From Cokeromyces recurvatus (taxonomy: Eukaryota > Mucoromycota > Mucoromycetes > Mucorales > Mucoraceae), in assembly GCF_025118155.1 (NCBI RefSeq), contig NW_026251401.1, positions 186,001 through 250,000 on the forward strand: 64,000 nucleotides of DNA, given 5' to 3'. The position numbers and the translations under genes are program-made. Shown here piece by piece: positions 35,157 through 48,326 of the stretch. The notes below the pieces were generated by a model, which was not told the DNA's origin, ran no database searches, and saw nothing but the letters and a program-made list of their open reading frames with translations. The stretch's first letter is position 1. Each line of letters begins with the position of its first letter.

Positions 35157-37696
35157 AGTGTTTAATTAAGAAAGAAAGGAGATAAATATCTTTCTTTAGT
35201 AGTATTTTATATGTATACAATCATAAAAAAAAAAACGCGGGCTTTAAATCACCAGTTAATATTCCCCCCTTTTTTTGCATGTGTATATGTCTATATTTAT
35301 GTAAGCAGAGAATAACAGTGCTACATAAGCCTCATTCAAATACTTTGCCAAGATTCCTTTGTGTGTAAAAAAAATATGCTTGTATTTACACAAATTTATC
35401 TTGAAACAAAGAATTAAGGATATCTATGAAAGAACATAAATCATGAAAGAATATTGGTATTTATTTATATACGTCTTGTTGATTCAAGATACTGATCTAT
35501 TATTAGGTGCTGTAATAACATAATAATCTGTGCTAACTTTTAAATATTATTGTTTGATTTGTATCCAAGTTTCTGAAAACTTTTGTATTTTTATTTTACT
35601 GAATCAAAAACGATTTGATTGTGTCTTTTATCAAGGTTATGAAAATAAATATTTGGAGTTGTCATCATGTCTTATAATTGGGATATCAAGATGATTTAAT
35701 GTTAATAACTTTATATTATTTATCAGATTTTCTATAAAGCATTATATGATACGATTCGATACTTTACTTCATATTCAGGTTTATAGTATGTCCTTCTATA
35801 TTATATAATTTATCTATTATAATATTACTTATGCTTATATCTAAAACTTGTTATAAAACAGACTGGCTAGAGCTGTTCAATCATGTTCAATTCAGGGGAA
35901 TACAAAGGAAGATATACACACCTTTAATAAATAGTAAGATAGGTACTAACTAAATGATAGAGTAAGGATGCAAAATATGTGAGAATCACCACTTTGAGTT
36001 ACAATAATTTATTTAAGACAAAAACTGAGTAATTCAAAAAAATAACTTACCCTTATAGATGTGTTGTTGATTGCTATCTTGGTTTTACTTCAGTAGAGTT
36101 TCTTATCCTCTTTTTTTATGGGTATAATTTTAGCATGTATGCTCCTTTGTGATTCTATTAGGTAACATAATATCTTGCTCTCTGATATGAATGCTTGGCA
36201 AGAGTTATGAGTTAGAGTTACTACTGAGAGAAGTGTGGTCTGAATTTGCTATTTTCATTTTGAGCCAACAAGATATTTATTCTTGATTTTTTTTCTTTTT
36301 TTTTAAACAGCATATCATGCTGCTTTATTGTGTAAAGTCTAGTACGAATCAAAAGATACAGTTAAATCTTGCAGGGTAAAGGCGAATGGCACAATAATGT
36401 ACTAAGTACAATAGTCAAGTACATTAATCTGTTGCTCTGTGTATAGTTTTATTTATTATACATATATATGTTGTTTACAATAGTCTCAATATTTTTATCT
36501 CTTTTATTGACACATCTAAAAATAAAATCAGTCTTTTCCAGAAAGTAAAAGTTTCTAAAAAAAAAAAATCTGAAATTACTTCAACCGAAAATATTGTGTT
36601 AATCATGTTCTTTCCCTTTTTTTCCCTTGAGTTCATTAAGATTTTTTTTTCTTTCATTTCTTTTTAAGGAACTTTCCTGGATAATTTTAATATGTAGTTT
36701 ATCAGTATAATCATTGGCTTTTAATTTTATTAGTAATTAAGCTGTATATTTTAAATGTATTAGCCAGATTATTCCATAACAACGATCGATAATATTCTTA
36801 TTACTTGATTCTATCATACGGTTATCTATAACTTATGCTGAACGTAGTCGATTATTTAGATAACGCCTAAGATGGTTGTCTGGTGGTCAATCTAAAGACT
36901 GCGTTTATTACTCATATATTAGCCACTCCAATTACCTATTGTTATATGTTTACATCTGTATTAACGATTAAAAATGTGTACTACATTCGAGAATCGGTTA
37001 CTCTACAACATCTTCCAACTTATTTGCTTTCTCGTAGAATACACGGTAGCCACTTATTTGCCATATACTGTTTGAACTTGATTACCTATTGCATAATAAA
37101 GTGCTTCCCTATATTAAATCTAACCTTGGTTCAAAGTTTCTCTCTTGGCTTTGTGTTGACGACTGATGGTAGTATTGTTGATCTGTTCTCTTTCTTTCTA
37201 TTTAATAATATTCTTTCTTCAACATTTTTAATATTATTATTCCTTTTTTACTTCTCTCCTTCCTTTTCTTTTCTTTTTTTTCCTTTTCATTCTTAAAAAG
37301 TTTTTAGTTTGTTCATCTATTATATTATTGAACTGGTTCGTCCATAAGAATATACATTCTATACTGTGTGCTCACGTTGAGTCAAACTTTTCAAAAAAAA
37401 AAAAAAAAAAAAATGCCAATAGAAATTTAATTGTATTGAGTGTGTTCTGTCGTGGCTTATAGTCTGAAATTAAATTAATATGCAGCAGTGACAGTGGCAG
37501 GGTTTTTTTTCTTGAGTTTGAAATAATTTAATTGCAACCTTCAACAATTATAAATTGTACACCTTTTTTTCTTTTTTTTTTTCTTGTCATACCATTTTTT
37601 TTTTTTTTTTTGTTATACAGATTTTGCATTAAAAAGACAAGATATTCAAGCAATTCGCTTTAATTTTATCATTATTTAATTGATAATAACAACAAT
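35157..37696. other. Intergenic region with dispersed repeat copy C
   Basis: Contains the inverted-orientation repeat at 35360-35880. The rest is AT-rich, with a frame at 36883-37296 that is mostly Leu/Phe/Ser and looks fortuitous, and pyrimidine tracts just before the antiporter start (37505-37612) that may contain its leader or a leader intron. No other gene is recognised. Confidence 0.45.
35360..35880 (-). repeat. Dispersed non-coding repeat, copy C
   Basis: The reverse complement aligns over about 500 bp with 12410-12930 and 13047-13590, including TAAGTAATATTATAATAGAT, AAATATTTATTTTCATAACC and AATCAACAAGACGTATATA. Being 22 kb away and inverted, it shows that the family is dispersed and not just a local duplication. 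Confidence 0.6.
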
Positions 37697-40552
37697 ATGA
37701 CCATTCATGTTATTCCCGGAGAAATTAATAAGTTTACAATAGCTATTGCCGTTTTAAGCGGCTTTATTTTATTATTTGGTTATATTTCGATGTTCCTGAA
37801 AGAAAAATTATTTTTATCTGAAGCATGTAAACGGAAATGTATATCATCATAGTAATTAATAATATGAATTAAAATTATATATATATACGAATATATATTT
37901 GTATATATAAATATATAAATATATATTTATAGTGGTAGCAGTAATTGTCGGAATTATAGCGGGACCTTTAGTTTCTAATGGTTTTAATCCTACAAGCTGG
38001 GATAATTATGACGAGATCACAAAACAACTAACAAGATGCATAATAGCAATTCAGGTAATAAATTATATCTTTTTTTTTTCTCTTATGAATTTTTTCTTAT
38101 TTATTAGATATAGGTTATGGCTGTTGGAATTGAATTACCAAGGTAGTATATAATATATGCATGCATATGTATAAAATATTTATATACATATTTATATATT
38201 TTCTTTTTCTATTTTAGGCGATATTTAAAAAAGGAATGGTTAACGATGTTAATGCTTTTATTTCCTGTAATGCTATTTATGTGGCTCGTGAGTGGTTTAT
38301 TTATTTGGGCTTTGATTCCTACGGTTAATTATGTAAGAAAATATATAAAATATGTAAATAGTTCTGATATTAAATCCCGTCATTTAATATAGCTTGAAGC
38401 ACTTGTGATTTCTGCTTGTATTTGTCCAACTGATCCAGTAAATATATCATATGCATATATTTGTAGAAAATAAGCTAAAGTTAACACTCTTCGTTACTCC
38501 TTATTCTTACAGATTTTAGCTAATTCAGTTGTTAAAGGAAGATTTGCAGAAAAGCATGTCCCAACGCATATACGAAATGCATTATCTGCAGAAAGGTATA
38601 CTTTTTTCTTTAGAATTCTTAAAAATCGTAAATGTTTATAAATATTTTTTCTTCTTCTTCTTCTTCAATGTAGTGGTGCTAATGATGGCATGGGTTTCCC
38701 CTTTTTATTTTTGGCTATATTTTTAATTTCTGAAGACAGTGTAGGAACGGCTGTTGGTAAATGGATTTATATTACTTGGTTATTTCAAATTATATTATCT
38801 TGTGTAATTGGTGTTATTGTTGGATATGTGGCAAGAAGACTGTTATATTATTCAGAAAAACAGTAAAAAATTATAATGATGTGCTTCCATTCATTTACTA
38901 ACATTCAATTTTAGTCATCTTATAGATAAGCAATCTTTTCTTGCATTTGCAGTTGCGTTAGCGGTAAATTTTATTATATACTTTGTTATTGTCTTTTTTT
39001 TTCTTATTTTTTTTTTTTTTTAATATTCATGTTTTAGCTTTTTTTAATGAGTATGACGGGGTTTTCTGGTAGTGATGATCTGTTAGCATGCTTTGCTGCT
39101 GGAAATGCGATATCATGGGATGAATGGTTTAAAAAAGAAACAGAAGAAGCACATTTTCAAGAAGTGATCGATATGATGTTGAATTTAGCCATTTTTGTTT
39201 ATATTGGCGCTATTATCCCGTGGTCAGATTTCGGTAAGGCAGAACTAGGGCTTGCTCCATGGCGTCTTATCGTGATTGCTATCTTAGTTTTACTATTTCG
39301 ACGTTTACCGGTTGTAGTTTTATTAAAACCTGTAATGCCCGCTATGAAAACATATCGTGAAGCAGTATTTAGTGGATGGTTTGGTCCTATGGGAGTTGGG
39401 GCTGTCTTTTTATCAGTAATTGCTAAAGAAGAATTAACAAATTCCTATGACGGAAAAGAGCTACCAATATCTGTTCAGGTCATTAGCCCTATCGTACTTT
39501 TTATTGTATTTTGTTCCGTCATTGTTCATGGTACAACGATTCCCTTGTTTAAATTAGGTAAACAAATTCGTACAAGAACATTATCACTTGCTAGTTTGAG
39601 TAGCATTTCATTACGTTTCCCCGATCAAGAACAACAACATGCCGTGAAAAAACCTAGTGGAGATCATCATAAGCGTTATCATCATAAGGAAGAAGATCAT
39701 CCTATGACTGAGTTGGAGAGAAATACATTGTACAATACACTGCAACATGATCCTGTAAATAAAAACATCACCAATTTGGATGGTATGAAAAATAATAACA
39801 TCAGAGGAAATGCAAGTAGTATTACAATTGATAATAATCTACAAGTATCAAACTGGGATGAAGAGCTTTTCTTACCAGATGACATTGCTGAAATAACAAA
39901 CAATGCAGATAACGATACAGACATTAACATCAATAATCAACAGCCAACATCTACTACTGCACATAATAACGCTGCTAGACCTGGTAGTGCTATTTCATAT
40001 GACACGCAGCAAGCTATTCGATTCCTGGAACCTGTCAATCCTCGTTTAACCGCTCAAAATGCACAACAGTTATCCAATTATGAACGTAATGAAGCTAGTG
40101 TATCTAGTATTCGAAGTTGGTTATTAAGACAACCTAAAGAAAGTTTCTCACAAGAGGATATAGAAGAAGAGAATAGCACACATAGCCATAGACGTAGCAT
40201 CATTAGTTTATTTAAAAAATTAAAAGATCATAATAATACAGCTTCAGCTAATACAAGTAATTTAATACATGATGAGCCTCCTGTTACTGCCGCAGAAGAT
40301 ATTGAGGAATATCATACAGCTGAACATCTTCAAAGCTTATTCCGAGAGCAAGATAGAGAGGATAAAGAAAAAAATCATCAAGAAAATTATATTCCTCGTA
40401 TTCAAATTTGGGAAGAAGGAAATCAAGTGGTTTTAGGAGAGGCTGAACAAAATACACCAGAAATTGTTATAGATAAAGAAGATGATCCAAACTGGAAACA
40501 AAAAGTTATTGAGACAAAATCTGATATGTTAAAAAAAGAAAACGATAAATGA
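37697..40552 (+). CDS. Plasma-membrane Na+/H+ antiporter (Nha1/Sod2 family)
   Basis: Exports Na+ (and often K+) in exchange for protons. Nine exons join in frame: 37697-37826, 37933-38054, 38114-38142, 38218-38332, 38393-38437, 38513-38595, 38674-38862, 38915-38963 and 39038-40552 (758 residues). The start MTIHVIPGEINKFTIAIAVL is immediately hydrophobic. Family landmarks are IAGPLVSNGFNP, QVMAVGIELPRRYLKKEW, SACICPTDPILANSVVKG, the SGANDGMGFPFLFL ion-site region with its Asp, TGFSGSDDLLACFAAGNAISWD, and GPMGVGAVFLSV. About twelve membrane helices occupy the first ~490 residues. The C-terminal ~270 residues are a hydrophilic, Asn/His/Glu-rich cytoplasmic tail, shorter than in yeast Nha1. The 29-nt third exon is unusually small but is needed for frame and for the conserved VGIELPRRY. 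Confidence 0.95.
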
Positions 40553-40739
40553 TGTATAAATCTATAGACAAAATAATAATAATAAACGCTTAATTAATCT
40601 ATAAAAGTTTATTAAGTAGCACATCACATAGTTCATAGTGTAACATTTTACACATTTATATAGATTTACTCACTCTATTCTTCTTCTTCTTCTTCTTCAT
40701 ACTAAAAATGGGTCCTTCTGGTATAAATCTATAAAAATA

Positions 40740-40896
40740 ATGCTAAATTTGGATATTTATCATCATTATTTAATAGAATTATCGCTTCCAAATACGAACA
40801 GTGAAGAATCGGTCCTTTTTCCAAAACCTAAACAAAACAATTCATGTACATTTTTGAATGAAAATAACAGTATATTACATGACAAAGAAGGTAGTA

Positions 40897-40930
<34 letters not shown>

Positions 40931-41670
40931 TACTTTTCCTAACGACAATTATGAATTACTGCCCAAATTGGTTAAAACAAATGATAATAATAAATAGTAG
41001 CATATACACCTGTTTTATTATCTTCACCATTTACTACGAGAGAAAATCATGGCGGTATTCAAATTAATTCAAATTATATTCCTACAAATTATATTAAAAG
41101 GAAGGCATCGTTGCATAAAAGAAAACAGAATTCACTAATACATTGCACTACAAGCAGTTCAATAACCAGATCAAAGATTAATAAGAAGGGGCCTCATGAA
41201 CTCCTATCTGAAGACCAGAAGAGAGCAAATCATATTGCATCTGAACAAAAACGACGAGCTAACATACGTATAGGATTTGAAAAATTAGTTGAAATTGTTC
41301 CTACATTAAGTTCAGGGCATAGAAGCGAAGCATTGATATTACAGAAATGTAAAAAAAAAAAAGAAAAAAAAATTCTATATTATCAAATAACATATTTTAT
41401 AGCTATTGATCACTTAAAACAATTGGCAGATTTAAAAACAACATTGAAAGCGAAGGCTCGTGAGCTACAGCTTATATTAGGTGAAATGTAAGTCTAATTT
41501 ATACATTGTATTATTTATGTATTTATATTCCTCATAATTTATATAATTACAAAAGACCCGATGAAGATGTAAGTTTTCTTTTTATTTTTACACACACACA
41601 AAAAAAAGCATAATTAAACTGAATCAATTACACATAGAGTTCTGAAGGAGAACTAGATAATAATTTTTAA
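40740..41670 (+). CDS. Basic helix-loop-helix transcription factor (INO4-like)
   Basis: Five exons, 40740-40890, 40998-41348, 41403-41487, 41556-41568 and 41638-41670, join in frame to 210 residues. The basic region and helix 1 read RANHIASEQKRRANIRIGFEKL, with the His-Glu-Arg-type E-box contacts (H..SEQKRR). After the loop (PTLSSGHRSEALIL) an A-rich intron interrupts, and helix 2 resumes as SIDHLKQLADLKTTLKAKARELQLIL, extending into a short leucine-zipper-like coil. Size and layout resemble yeast Ino4 and related small fungal bHLH proteins that pair with another bHLH. The fourth exon is only 13 nt; the frame and the acidic SSEGELDNN end support it but it is the least certain part. Its 3' end faces that of ECM29 only 35 bp away. 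Confidence 0.85.
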
Positions 41671-41705
41671 TGTACATATGAATTGGATGTCTTGTTACAA
41701 TATAA

Positions 41706-44700
41706 TTAAATTTTTATCAATAGCTTTTGTAATCTATCTTTAATCAGTGCTATATTCTCTTTTTGTAAGCATTGATTTATATTCTGAACAATTTGTTTTT
41801 TCGCTTCTTCTATATAAACAAACAAAAAAAAAAAAATTAAAAATAATCCTTTCGATACATGTATATTTTCAATTAATTACCTGGAATATTATTCGAAATA
41901 AGCTGTTCCAAAACATCTACAGCAGCAGATCGAATGGCAGAATATTTCATATCAGTTAATGCATCAAAACTGGCTTTTAACAAATTTTGAATTATATCAG
42001 GTTGTTGTAAAGTTGTAGGCGTTGTCTGTTCTACAAACTTTTTCAAGCTTTGTAAAATAGCCAATTGAACATTCCAAACATTACCTTCAAGACAATTGGT
42101 AAGCATATTACATAAGCTTCCTGATTGTCCCTCTTGTTCTGCAGGAAATATTTGAGGATGATAAGCAGAGACTAGGGCTTTAAATGCGTTAGCTTTAATC
42201 ATCAATAATAAAGGCTTAACATTTTCATTTCCATCATCATCTTCTTCCATCACTTTAGTCTCATCCATTTCACATAACTCTGTCAAAAGGCCTTGTTCCA
42301 AGCTTAAAAGATCTAATTTATCACCAAAATTATCGGAGAACTTGATCAGAGACGTTAGTGCATAGCGTTGATAGGCACGATTTTTACGCTTTGCTTCTCG
42401 AACCATAATCTGTGTTACTTCTGTTAAGGAAACCACAGTAGATCCTTCAATAAATCGTTCCTTCAACGGAATACAGAGTTCTACAAAGGCGTCCAGTACA
42501 TTTTCTTTACCTGCCCATGATCGTGTTGTTAAAGCTGATACAAGTATGGGCAGAAGTTTGTCAGCATAAACTTGAACATTTTTTTGTCCTGAGATTTTGC
42601 ACATGTCTGCAAGCGTTAATGCAGCTGTTTGTCTAACCTTCCAGGAAGAGGAAGATAATAATGGTTGAAGGAATTCCAAAATTTCATCTCCATAGAGTGA
42701 GATTTGACTTCGAGTACCAGATGTAAGGTTTTCCCAAGCAGCTTTCCATAACTTGTTTAGATTTTCTTCTGGGTCATGCTCTCCAAAGAATATTAATGGT
42801 ACAATTGAAGTTGCAATTGAATTAGCTCGATCAGTGGCAAATCGTGTAATTTCAACTGTTGTAACTGCACTCCCTGCCTTTGTGTCTTCATCTAATAATA
42901 ATAATAATAATAAATACAAGTTTAAATTATAATAAATTATAACTGCTTTTATTTACCTTCTTCATCAATGTATAATTTTCGCAAATGTTTGACAAGAGAA
43001 ATTAAACGGTCATAAGAAGCTAATTGGCAAACATATCCAATAGCAGTAGCATAGGATTTACGAATAACTGGATTCTTGGATTTAATGGTGCCACTTAAAG
43101 CTTTCAAATAGGCATCAGCATATGGCTTGAAAACAGATCTACGATTCATAACTAAACTAACAATAAAGCGTGCACAGCCAGCCTATATACATGAACGAAA
43201 TGTTAAATTATTACAAACCAACTTTGTTCATTGTTATATGAATACCTTTGTTGGAAGGCCTGTTCCTTTTCTAATAATATGAAGAATTCGTGGAGTTAAT
43301 TTTTCCATAACTTCATCATCAATTTGCTGAATACAGTGTTCTATGCCTTCCATCATAGGTGAATTTTTAGCACCTGCTAAACGTGCATTATCTAATTGTT
43401 CTTGTGAAATATTGTATTTATCAACATGGAAGCTAAGATAATTCATAGCTTGAGGCTCAAGAGCTATAAAAAGAGAGAAAAATTACAAAAATAAGTCACC
43501 TTCTTTTGATATATATATATATATATATATATTAAAACTTACATGAAAGAGATTGTAATAAAGTATCAACAAGTTCAGGTACAAACTTTTTTAAGAGTGC
43601 AGCACCCGTTTTACAAACCTTCAAAACTGCATCCAAACTAAATTTTCGGACATCTTCAGCATCAGAAACAATACCCTTTTCAAGTAAGAATGGCATAACA
43701 ATATTCATTGCTTTCATGCCGTCTGCAAAGGCTACTGTACTAGGATCACAATAATGCACTGTCATTTTTGTTAACGAACGACATGTTTGCGTTGCTGCTT
43801 GACGTACAGACTCTTTAATATCATCCAGAGCTCTAAAACACATTTGCCATAATCGTTCCAAATAAGGTTCAATTTGGCTTAGTGATCGACCTCCTGTTAT
43901 TAAATCGACTAAAGCAACACAGGAGGCCTCTCGTATACGCCATTGACGATTCCCTAAACCTGTTAAAACATCCTCCATAATTTCCTTGAAATATAAGTCT
44001 ACTGTCTTTTGTGAATCTTTAACAAGTGATCGCCAAATAGTTTTCATTGTTTGATTGACACGTGCATTAGGGTCAAACTGATAACGATAGAGCTTCGGGA
44101 TTAAACGTGGGAGATATGGCTCCATTTCCTTTTCTGCAATCACCATCAAGTTTTGAAAACCAAAGGCTGCACCGCGACGTGAAGTCCACATAGCGTTATG
44201 GTTTGCCAAATTCATAAATTTATAAATCAAATCAGGCTGATTAAGTTCAGATGCAAGTGAGCAAAGCTCTTTATAAGTAGTAATTGAATTACCGTCTGGT
44301 GTTTCACCTAGAGTTCCCTCATCAAACAAAATAGTATTATCTGTGACAGACTGTGCCTGAAGCTGGCGCCCTTCTGTAAAGGTACCAACCAAAGAATACA
44401 ACATATCTTCTTTAATCTTTTTATCTCCGTATTCATACACGAGTCCAAGCCCCTTTGAGGCACATTCTTGAGTGAAATCATCGCGGTCAGATAAAAGACG
44501 CGAAAAGGAGGCGTGTATGTTGTTCAGGTTTTTTTTAACAATTATATCGTCCTTTCCGAACTTCAAGATTGAAAGCAACCAAATACATGCAGCCTTACGA
44601 TACCATGTTCGATTACTTGCCACATACGAACGCATTATCTTATCTAATATGCCTTCAAATATGGAGGTATTAGCTCGCTGTACTTTTTTTAAGAGTGGTA

Positions 44701-47114
44701 TTTCATCCATATCCTTATATTTTTGCATTGCTCCTGATTCCCAGCCAAAACCAATTATAGACCATGCTTCACCACAGGTAAATGCTAATTCGACTTGTTT
44801 GGTATCTGCTGTACTGTAAAGTCCATCTATCACTTTTTGAACAAGCATGCTGTTATCAGACAAGAGGGGAATAGATAGATGCCCTAGAGCTAGTATAGCC
44901 TTTTCTTGTACCTTGGCCTCTTTGCATGTTGTAGCAAGTTTAATAAGAGTTTCGATCACATCTTGTACAGTTATGCCCAAATCCATGGATCCATCTTGAC
45001 TCTTTTCCATGGTTAATGGGAGTCGTTTAGTACGACCGATTTCTGAAAGTGATTGGCAAGCAGCATTAGCCATCATATAAAATGAGGCACTAGGTGAACC
45101 ATTTAAGAGACGTATAAGATGAATTACAGATCGATGGTAAAGTTCATCAGAAAGTGCCAAATTACGATAAAAACTACGACTAATAAGATAACCAATAGAA
45201 AGAACAGCACCATGTTGTTGATCCAATTCACGTTGTGGTTGCACTTGTCTTTCCGCTGGTGTTTCCAAAAGATTACAAAATTCAGTCAAAATCGTCTCAA
45301 GTTGTGAGACGTTATCACTGCTGCTAGCAATAATACCAAATATATGTGACATTGATTGACGTGCATCTAGCTTTTCAGAAAGAGCTAATGATTTAAAAAA
45401 GTCAAGTCTGTCCTGAAAGGAGGTAGCAATAGAGGAAGGGCCTAGTGAAATAATTTCTAATAAACATTTTGCTGACGTTATGAGACAGATAGAATCTTTT
45501 AAGTCAAGATTTAATCCATTTTCAATCAAATCTAACCAATACTGAACTGCTTGTTTTTCGTCATTACTAGTCCATTTGTCTATAACACTTTTCTTAAAAT
45601 TTGTCATCGTTACTGGATCCTCAGACATACTATTGTCAACCTTTTCTGCTACGTACTGATCAATTAAGAGATGAGTATGATTTGATTCCAAGATCCAAAT
45701 CATGCGTAGAAAGTTAAGCATCTCGGCATAGACCTCAACAGGATATCCATTTATAACGGGTGTTTTAGATAAACGTGTAAACTCTTGGTCAGGTCGGTGA
45801 GAATGAATATAATAAACCAAATCAGTAAATCGAGGTAATTCAGTAACTGGGATAACATCCACATGCTCTACCAAACCATATTTATTTCTTACAAAAGGTG
45901 TAAGTCCACGATGTGCTTCCTCTTTTACGTCCAGTTTAGTAACAGATAATGAGCAACCTAGAAGACATACATAACGTGCAAAGACAGACGAAAAGGGATA
46001 AATGGCATTTGCATATTTTAAAGCCATATAACGTGAATAAGGATCATTCTATAAATATACATAAATAAATGTTTATATAAATAAATAAATACATATACAT
46101 ATAAGTGAAATTCTATGTATTCTATAACATTGTAATTATTGCTATTATCATTATTATTATTTACCTTTTGTACAGCCTTTAGAATGATATTTTGAACATT
46201 CTCATAGATAGGAGAATCACAGGGTAAATCAACATAAACTTCAATCATTGACGATAAGGCATCCTGAATATAACTTCTGACATTCTTTTGTTCTTTTTCA
46301 AGATTATCGAAGAACAAAGAAAGTATTTGTGTATCTGATAAACCCACCTTAGGTACTAAATTTTTTTATACATTAGAGATTTTCTTTCGTTTTTTTTTCC
46401 TTCTAATTGCATTACCTTTTTTAACTACTAGACCACAAGCTACATACGCATAGCCTTTTATACTTTCAGCATCAAGCCCTGTCATTTCTTCGTTTCCTTT
46501 AATAAATTTTAATAAGCCTGAAATGATAATAGGTGCTACAGGACCAATATGTTGATTTGTACTCTATACATACACAAAAATATAAAGTGAATAGATAATT
46601 TTAGTAAATTGCACATTTTTAATCTTACCATACGAGCACACCATTGTAAAAATGACATAGCATTACGTTGAAGTTTAGCGGTTGTCATATCACCATAGAT
46701 ACCGTCAAAAATGACTTGAATCATGGATGTAACCAATTGAGTAGCAATAATTGATTTTGATAAATACTGAAGGATACGTAATTTGACAGAATTGGATGCT
46801 TGGGATCTAATATCTTTATTACTTTCAGTAGTGTTGCCTGACTTAGTAGTGGCGGTTCCTAAATACAGTCTATACAATGATTGAATAGTTGCTTTATCTT
46901 CATAATCCACGTTTCCTGTCCATCGGCGTATACCATCTTCACAAACAGATACTACTTGATGGTTTGCATCACAGATACCGACTATCAATAAAGGCAATCG
47001 TTCACTGTCCGTAAAGATAGGTGTCAAAATTAATTTCATAATGCCTAACTAAAAAAAATAGAATGGCATTATTTTTCTTTTTCTTTTTTTTTTTTTTTTT
47101 TTTTTTTTTTTCAA

Positions 47115-47203
<89 letters not shown>

Positions 47204-48066
47204 GTCATATATATTCATACCTTGGCATCTTTTAATTTCGAAGTTGTCCAATTGATTTTCCCCTTATTTGTTACATCCTCTACAGCTGCTTCACTTAGGC
47301 CTGGATATCTATTATTTGTAAGTCCCTGTTGTTTATTATTTTCATCTTGTTGTTGCTCTGCCATCCTATCTCTTGCTGTCAAAGGTTGATATAACATGAC
47401 ATCTAAAAAGAAATTTAAAATGATAGAGACATCCTTAGGATGTTGATCAAAATGAAAAATAGTCTGCCGAGCGGTTAACTGTACTTCATGGTCCATTTCC
47501 CATTGGTTGAGAACCTAGAATTTTATATCATTTAATTATTATTATTATTATTATTATTATTATTTTTTCCCCCCTATAAACAACACTAGTAGATAAGAAT
47601 ACATTACATATAATACAATATGAAGTAATGGGATACGCTGCTGAACGGGGCGTAAGCTGATACCTGTCAAAAACGCAGGCAGGTGTTGTGCAGTTTCCTC
47701 TCGCGACATTCGACTTGTTGCCATTTCAAGATAAATAAGGGTAAAATTCTTGACAAAGGTTGAAACAAGAGGATCAGTAAACTGATTCAATAGTGCCTCG
47801 AAGGGTAACCGAATATTATTGTTTGTTTTGACTCGTTTATTGATATGTGATAATATTTCCATTACTTTTCTTTTCGCATCTGGATTATTACTAGCAAGCT
47901 TTAATAAAACAGGTGGAAGAAAAGTTTGGATTGTTTTTTCAAGCTGTGCATCTGTGTTGCACATGGCAAGCTTCAGCTCAACATTTTCTGAATTCTATTA
48001 GAGCAATGTTCAAATTATATTTTTAATATTAGATCTATTACCTAGCAATTGTACTTCATTACTCAT
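41706..48066 (-). CDS. ECM29: ECM29 proteasome adaptor/scaffold (HEAT-repeat protein)
   Basis: Binds the 26S proteasome, tethering core and regulatory particles and inhibiting faulty ones. Eleven exons join in frame: 48066-48042, 47987-47608, 47514-47221, 47048-46629, 46563-46416, 46355-46165, 46048-43543, 43463-43246, 43182-42957, 42891-41881 and 41809-41706. The product has 1840 residues, the usual size for the family. The N-terminal NVELKLAMCNTDAQLEKTI...FLPPVLLKLAS and VMEILSHINKRVK are diagnostic for Ecm29, as are DPYSRYMALKYANAIYPFSS and TSRRGAAFGFQNLMVIAEKE. The whole chain is HEAT-like helices without membrane segments. The large 2.5-kb exon carries the middle. Intron 3 (47220-47049) holds a long hexanucleotide repeat plus a poly-T run (as read on the + strand). 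The first exon codes for only eight residues; splicing it to the CAG at 47990-47988 keeps frame. Confidence 0.95.
47115..47205 (+). repeat. ATATAC hexanucleotide microsatellite
   Basis: About fifteen perfect tandem ACATAT/ATATAC units, preceded by a ~30-base T run (47080-47110), fill an intron of ECM29. The array ends within about 15 bases of the 5' splice site (47220). Confidence 0.9.
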
Positions 48067-48326
48067 GCTTGTTTTATTTAAAAAAAAATAAGGAATACTG
48101 AAGGAAAAGCTTAATTCTTTTTATTTTATTCTATTTTTTTTCGGGAAAAATATACATGATTGCTGCTGCTATATTAATTCGGTATTTTGATTTTAAGGAA
48201 CACGTAAGCTAAATACGTGTCTATTAATGCAGAATATTAAAGATTATGTAATTTTTATATATACATGTATATGTAAGACTTATTATTTATTTCTTATAAT
48301 AACCGTTTGAAATAATTTTATCTAAT

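Noticed and set aside
36883..37296. 137-codon plus-strand open frame
   Set aside because: Composition is Leu/Phe/Ser-rich from pyrimidine tracts, with no domain and no splice context.
47002..47389. Frames of repeating Met-Tyr or Ile-Tyr
   Set aside because: They are translations of the ATATAC microsatellite inside an ECM29 intron.
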